From NCBI GenBank assembly GCA_964403795.1, contig CAYOHP010000133.1, forward strand, positions 1 through 17,834: a stretch of DNA of 17,834 bases, given 5' to 3'. Every line of letters starts with the position of its first letter. The stretch's first letter is position 1. The notes under the pieces are model-generated. The model saw only the letters and a list, made by a program, of their open reading frames with translations. It did no database searches and was not told the origin of the DNA. This DNA comes from CAYOHP01 sp964403795 [NCBI: uncultured bacterium]. Lineage in GTDB: Bacteria > Muiribacteriota > UBA6191 > CAZXTJ01. Positions 13,107-17,834 of the stretch are shown here, one piece after another. Made by a program: the position numbers and the translations under genes.

Positions 13107-14816
13107 CTAGGCCCGGACCGCCCGGGCGTACCAGCCGTCGTGGGTGGCCAGGTCTCCCGGGGTTCCCAGGGCGGTGACCTTCCCGCCTTCGAGGACGGCC
13201 ACCCGGTCGGCCCGCTGCACCAGCGCCATGCGGTGGCTCACCAGCACCGTGGTGCGCCCGGCCGCCAGTCGGGACAGGGCTTCCACCAGGGCGGCCTCGG
13301 CCTCGGGCTCGACCGCCGAGGTCGCTTCGTCGAGCAGCAGGACCCGGGGATCCGCCAGGAAGGCCCGGGCGATCTGGACGAGCTGGCGCTGGCCGCCGGA
13401 GAGCCGGGCTCCCCGTTCGCCCACCCGGGTGGCCAGCCCGTCGGGGAGCGCTGCCACCACCCGGTCGGCGCCGGCGGCTTCCAGGGCTTGGCGCAACTCG
13501 TCGCCGGTGGCGTCGGGGCGGGCCAGCCGCAGGTTGGCTTCGATCGTGTCGTCGAAGAGGAACGGCTCCTGGGTCACGGCCGCCATGGTGCGACGCAGGT
13601 CGGCGTCCGCCACCGTGCGGAGGTCGCGCCCGTCGAGGGTGACCCGGCCTCGGTCGGGATCGACCAGCCGGAGGAGCAGGGCGACCACGGTGGACTTCCC
13701 GGCACCGTTGGGACCGACCAGGGCGAGGCAGGTGCCGGCGGGTACCCGGAGGTCGAGGCCGGAGAGCACCGGGGCATCGGGCCGGTAGCCGAAGTGCACC
13801 GCCTCGAGGCGGAGCTCGCCCTTCACGGGTGGGATGGGCTCGGGTACGGCGGGGGAAGGCAGGTCGAGGGGCTCGTCGAGGGCCGCGAAGATCCGGGAGG
13901 CCGAGGTACGGACCCGACCCAGGTACTCGGCGGCGTTCACTAGCGAGAACAGCGGGTGGACCAGGGTCCACCAGTAGCCCCGGAAGGCGATGAGGGCCCC
14001 CAGCGAGAGCGATCCCTGGAGGACCAGCAGGGCCCCGGCTCCGGTCACCAGCCCGTTCACGGTGAAGCCCACCATGGCCCCGCCCGGGAGGAAGAAGGCC
14101 GAGAGGCGGGCACTCCGGAGCTGGGCCTCGGCCAGCTCCCCCTGGAGGTGGACCAGCTCCTGGCTACGGACCTCGGCGATCCCCAGGGTGCGGATCGCGG
14201 TGATCCCCTGGAGGTCTTCCTGGGTCCGGCCCACCAGGCGGGAGGAGGCGTCCCGTAACCGGGCGTTGGTGGCCTCGATCCTCCGGTTGTAGGCGACCAC
14301 CACCAGCGCCAGGCCTGCCAGGGGGACGAGGGTCCCGGCGGCCAGGCCCGGGTGGAGCCAGACCAGGATGGCAGAGGCCCAGACGACCTGGAGCCCGTGC
14401 GGGACCACCGTGTTCATGAGCAGGACCCCGAGACCGGAGAGCTGTTCGGCGTCGGAGACCAGGCGGGTCGAGAGCTCCCCGGTGCCGTGGCGGGCGACCC
14501 AACGAGGGGACTGGGCGAGGATCCGGCGGTGCAGCCGGTGGCGCAGCTCCGAGACCACCCGGTTCCCGGCCCGGGAGAGCGTCACGACCCGGAGCGAGCC
14601 GAACAGGGTCCCCAGCAGGTGCGCCCCGACCATGAGCAGGAGCAGCGGGAGCAGGGGGCCGCGATCGGCGGGCACCAGCACGTCGTCGACCACGTGCTTC
14701 CAGACCAGGGGGTGGACCAGCTCCAGCGGGGTGGCCAGGAGCACCAGGAGGAGCCCGATCGCCAGGTCGCGGCGGGCCGGACCCAGGAGGCCGGCCAGTC
14801 TCCTCAGCTCGGACAC
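13107..14816 (-). CDS. ABC exporter half-transporter (fused membrane and ATPase domains)
   Basis: This 569-residue protein has the type IV ABC exporter layout: an N-terminal membrane domain with about six helices (starting near 18-36, 55-73, 135-153, 160-176, 238-262 and 270-294) and a C-terminal nucleotide-binding domain. The ATPase motifs are complete: Walker A GPNGAGKS (368-375), Q-loop Gln416, signature LSGGQ (473-477), Walker B VLLLDE with catalytic Glu497, and H-loop His528. The D-loop reads SAVE instead of the usual SALD. It would act as a homodimer or with another half-transporter. The GTG at 14816 is the only sensible start and overlaps the pyroglutamyl-peptidase gene by 13 bases; no strong ribosome binding site, so translational coupling is likely. 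Substrate cannot be told: lipid, drug or peptide are all possible. Confidence 0.93.
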   Translation of the reverse strand: MSELRRLAGLLGPARRDLAIGLLLVLLATPLELVHPLVWKHVVDDVLVPADRGPLLPLLLLMVGAHLLGTLFGSLRVVTLSRAGNRVVSELRHRLHRRILAQSPRWVARHGTGELSTRLVSDAEQLSGLGVLLMNTVVPHGLQVVWASAILVWLHPGLAAGTLVPLAGLALVVVAYNRRIEATNARLRDASSRLVGRTQEDLQGITAIRTLGIAEVRSQELVHLQGELAEAQLRSARLSAFFLPGGAMVGFTVNGLVTGAGALLVLQGSLSLGALIAFRGYWWTLVHPLFSLVNAAEYLGRVRTSASRIFAALDEPLDLPSPAVPEPIPPVKGELRLEAVHFGYRPDAPVLSGLDLRVPAGTCLALVGPNGAGKSTVVALLLRLVDPDRGRVTLDGRDLRTVADADLRRTMAAVTQEPFLFDDTIEANLRLARPDATGDELRQALEAAGADRVVAALPDGLATRVGERGARLSGGQRQLVQIARAFLADPRVLLLDEATSAVEPEAEAALVEALSRLAAGRTTVLVSHRMALVQRADRVAVLEGGKVTALGTPGDLATHDGWYARAVRA

Positions 14817-15436
14817 GGGCGGCCGGGGGTCCGGGCGAGGTGGAGGCAGAGGTGGCCCAGGGCTTCCCGGGTGAGCGGGACCGGGAGGCAGGGCGCTTCG
14901 GGGCGCTCCTCGATCACCTGGCGGGGGGTCAGCGGCAGGTGCACGAACCCGGCACCCGAGAACCTCGGTCGGCGCGACCCGTGATGGAGGATCAGGTAGA
15001 GCACCTGGTTGCAGAGGTAGGTCCCCGCGTCGTGGGAGAGGTAGCTCGGGATGTCGGCGGCGTGGAGCACCGCCAGCAGGCCGGGGAGGTCGGGGAGGGT
15101 GGAGGCCAGGCGCTCGGGCCCGCCCGGCACCACGGGTTCGCCGGCCACGGTGCGGCCCAGGTTGTCGGGTCGCTCGAAACGCCGGAGGTTCACGGCGGTC
15201 GTCTCGAGGGCGATCCGGTTGCGCCCGCCCGCCTGTCCGGTCGCCACCCACCAGTGCGGGTCGTGGGCGGCGAAGAGGGCCAGGATCCGGGCTTCGATCC
15301 CGACGGTGTCGACCGGCAGGATCTCGAGGCGGAGGTCGATCCCGGGAGGAGGCTCGGCGCGCAGGGCCTCGGCCGCCATCAGGGAGGCGTTGCGGTTCCC
15401 GTCGAAGGGCTCGAAGGCGGTGAGGAGGATCCGCAT
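14804..15436 (-). CDS. pcp: Pyroglutamyl-peptidase I (C15 cysteine peptidase)
   Basis: This cytoplasmic peptidase removes an N-terminal pyroglutamate (5-oxoproline) from peptides. The 210-residue length is typical. The C15 catalytic triad is visible: Glu78 in ALETTAVN, Cys142 in SHDAGTYLCNQ, and His166 in GFVHLP, close to the positions in the Bacillus enzyme. Other landmarks are LLTAFEPFDG at the N-terminus and TGQAGGRN (66-73). ETTAVN replaces the more common ERVAIN, a mild divergence. The ATG at 15436 begins the conserved N-terminus; earlier in-frame sequence is antisense-type filler overlapping the epimerase gene. It lies 20 bases after the epimerase stop and overlaps the ABC gene, so it is in an operon. 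Confidence in family is high. Confidence 0.93.
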   Translation of the reverse strand: MRILLTAFEPFDGNRNASLMAAEALRAEPPPGIDLRLEILPVDTVGIEARILALFAAHDPHWWVATGQAGGRNRIALETTAVNLRRFERPDNLGRTVAGEPVVPGGPERLASTLPDLPGLLAVLHAADIPSYLSHDAGTYLCNQVLYLILHHGSRRPRFSGAGFVHLPLTPRQVIEERPEAPCLPVPLTREALGHLCLHLARTPGRPCPS

Positions 15437-15456
15437 GGTTCCGGGTGGCCCCCGGC

Positions 15457-16542
<1,086 letters not shown>

Positions 16543-16551
16543 GGCCCGAGC

Positions 16552-17834
16552 CTACTCCCTCGCCGCCGGGGAGAGTTCGATCCGGCCCAGGGTGAGGGAA
16601 CTGGCGATCACCGAGAGCGAGGACAGGCTCATGGCGGCGCTGGCCAGGAGCGGCGAGAGCATCCATCCCGTCATCGGGTAGAGGGCGCCGGCGGCGACCG
16701 GGACCGCCAGTAGGTTGTAGCCGAAGGCGAGGAGGAAGTTCCGGCGGATCACCCGGAGGGTTTCCCGGGAGAGGCGGCGAGCCTTGACCAGGGCCCGGAG
16801 GTCGCCTCCCCGGAGGGCGATTCCCGCGCTCCCGGCTGCGATCTCGGTTCCGGTGGCCATGGCGATCCCGACGGTGGCCCGACGCAGGGCGGGGGCGTCG
16901 TTCACGCCGTCGCCTGCCATGGCCACCCTCCGGCCCTCGGCGAGCAGGGAGGCGATCCGTCGTTCCTTGTCCTCGGGGAGGGCGCCGGCGTGGACCTCGT
17001 CGATCCCGAGCTCGCGGGCTACCGGGGCCGCGCTCTCGGGGGCGTCCCCGGTCAGCATCACCACCCGTATCCCTTCCTGGCGGAGGCTGGCGAGGGCCGA
17101 GGGGGCGCTCGGGCGCAGCGGGTCCGAGAAGGCGAGGAGGCCCAGGAGTTCGTCATCCCCGGACACCAGCACCACGGTCCGTCCCTGGTGGCGGAGGCGG
17201 GTGGCCGCCTCGGCCAGGGGGCTCGGGTCGATGCCCGCCCCGGAGAGGAAGCGCTCGCTCCCGACCCGTACCAGGAGGTCGCCGACCATCCCCTCGATGC
17301 CCTGGCCGTGGTGGGCTGTGAATCCGGTCGCCGGCGAGAGGTCGAGTCCCCGGTCGCGAGCGGCCTGCACCACGGCTGAGGCCAGGGGGTGCTGGCTGGG
17401 GACTTCGACCCGCGCCGCCAGCTCGAGGACCCGGTCCTCGCCGGTGCCGGCGATGGGGACGACGGCTTCGAGCCGGTGGCGGCCCTCGGTCAGGGTCCCG
17501 GTCTTGTCGAGGACCAGGGTGTCGATCCCGGCGAGGAGCTCCAGCGCCTCGGCCTCCCGGACCAGGATTCCTTCCCGGGCCCCCCGGCCCGTCGCCATGG
17601 CGATCGCCATGGGGGTGGCGAGACCCACCGCGCAAGGACAGGCCACGATCAGCACCGAGACCAGGGCGAGGGTGGCGTGGGCCAGGCGGGGTGGGGGGCC
17701 GAACAGCGCCCAGGCCAGGAAGGCGAGCAGCGCCACCCCGACCACGCTGGGGACGAAGCCGGCGGCGACCCGGTCGGCGACCTTCTGGATGGGGGCCCGG
17801 CTCTTCTGGGCGGCCCGCACCAGGGCCACGATCC
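16552..17834 (-). CDS. copA: Copper-type P1B ATPase (CopA-like), 5' end outside the window
   Basis: This is the C-terminal roughly 427 residues of a heavy-metal-transporting P-type ATPase; the N-terminal metal-binding domains and first helices lie beyond the window edge. Counting from the GTG codon at 17829: the CPC metal site is at 64-66, the phosphorylated DKTGT at 108-112, the nucleotide-binding HP at 147-148, TGD at 270-272 and GDGVND at 306-311. The last two helices carry Asn-x6-YN-x4-Pro (around 364-377) and MSLSS...SS (400-411), the pattern of Cu(I)-exporting P1B-1 pumps. The frame stays open to the end of the window and reads a family-typical IVALVRAAQ there, so 17829 is not the true start. 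It would export Cu+ (or Ag+) from the cytoplasm. It is the first visible gene of the epimerase-pcp-ABC run. Confidence 0.93.
   Translation of the reverse strand, partial: IVALVRAAQKSRAPIQKVADRVAAGFVPSVVGVALLAFLAWALFGPPPRLAHATLALVSVLIVACPCAVGLATPMAIAMATGRGAREGILVREAEALELLAGIDTLVLDKTGTLTEGRHRLEAVVPIAGTGEDRVLELAARVEVPSQHPLASAVVQAARDRGLDLSPATGFTAHHGQGIEGMVGDLLVRVGSERFLSGAGIDPSPLAEAATRLRHQGRTVVLVSGDDELLGLLAFSDPLRPSAPSALASLRQEGIRVVMLTGDAPESAAPVARELGIDEVHAGALPEDKERRIASLLAEGRRVAMAGDGVNDAPALRRATVGIAMATGTEIAAGSAGIALRGGDLRALVKARRLSRETLRVIRRNFLLAFGYNLLAVPVAAGALYPMTGWMLSPLLASAAMSLSSLSVIASSLTLGRIELSPAARE

Noticed and set aside
14817-15251. Upstream in-frame extension of the ABC exporter
   Set aside because: It is Pro/Arg-rich and overlaps the pcp frame, which holds a full catalytic triad.

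Overview
The window is a compact, very GC-rich bacterial segment, nearly all coding, with no intergenic gap above about 120 bases. Codon third positions are almost always G or C, GTG starts are common and stop/start overlaps are frequent. I see no rRNA, tRNA, CRISPR array, insertion sequence or phage gene. The gene set suggests a free-living Gram-negative bacterium: a Hanks-type kinase, a modular subtilisin, IspH (MEP isoprenoid pathway), GmhB (usually ADP-heptose for LPS), very large TPR proteins and a copper P-type ATPase. Acidobacteriota, Planctomycetota, Myxococcota or a similar high-GC phylum would fit. The phylum is a guess; nothing here is diagnostic.

Layout. (A) 66-5161, minus strand, transcribed fdhD -> Ser/Thr kinase -> secreted or membrane-anchored S8 protease. 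The fdhD stop and kinase start overlap as GTGA; a 66-base gap with a perfect inverted repeat precedes the protease. (B) 5264-10328, plus strand: an NrnA-type DHH phosphoesterase, then a 1334-residue TPR protein with an embedded C39-peptidase-like domain whose catalytic residues appear to be lost. (C) 10381-11708, minus strand: a small TPR protein coupled by another GTGA overlap to ispH. (D) 11824-13096, plus strand: gmhB and a two-TM protein I do not recognise. (E) 13107-17834, minus strand, transcribed copper ATPase (5' end outside the window) -> dipeptide epimerase -> pyroglutamyl peptidase -> ABC exporter, with gaps of 9 and 20 bases and a 13-base overlap.

How the genes may work together. 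Most are housekeeping genes: metal export, isoprenoid synthesis, nanoRNA/pAp turnover, heptose synthesis. In region E, the epimerase and pyroglutamyl peptidase both act on peptides containing Glu or pyroGlu, suggesting peptide or murein-peptide salvage beside an exporter and a copper pump. In region A, a formate-dehydrogenase maturation factor is coupled to a kinase and protease with no dehydrogenase in view. The least ordinary items are the pseudo-C39/TPR protein, the fdhD-kinase-protease arrangement, the unrecognised two-TM protein, and several strong palindromic or G-rich elements in short intergenic gaps. I found no clear evidence of a wholly new multi-gene system.
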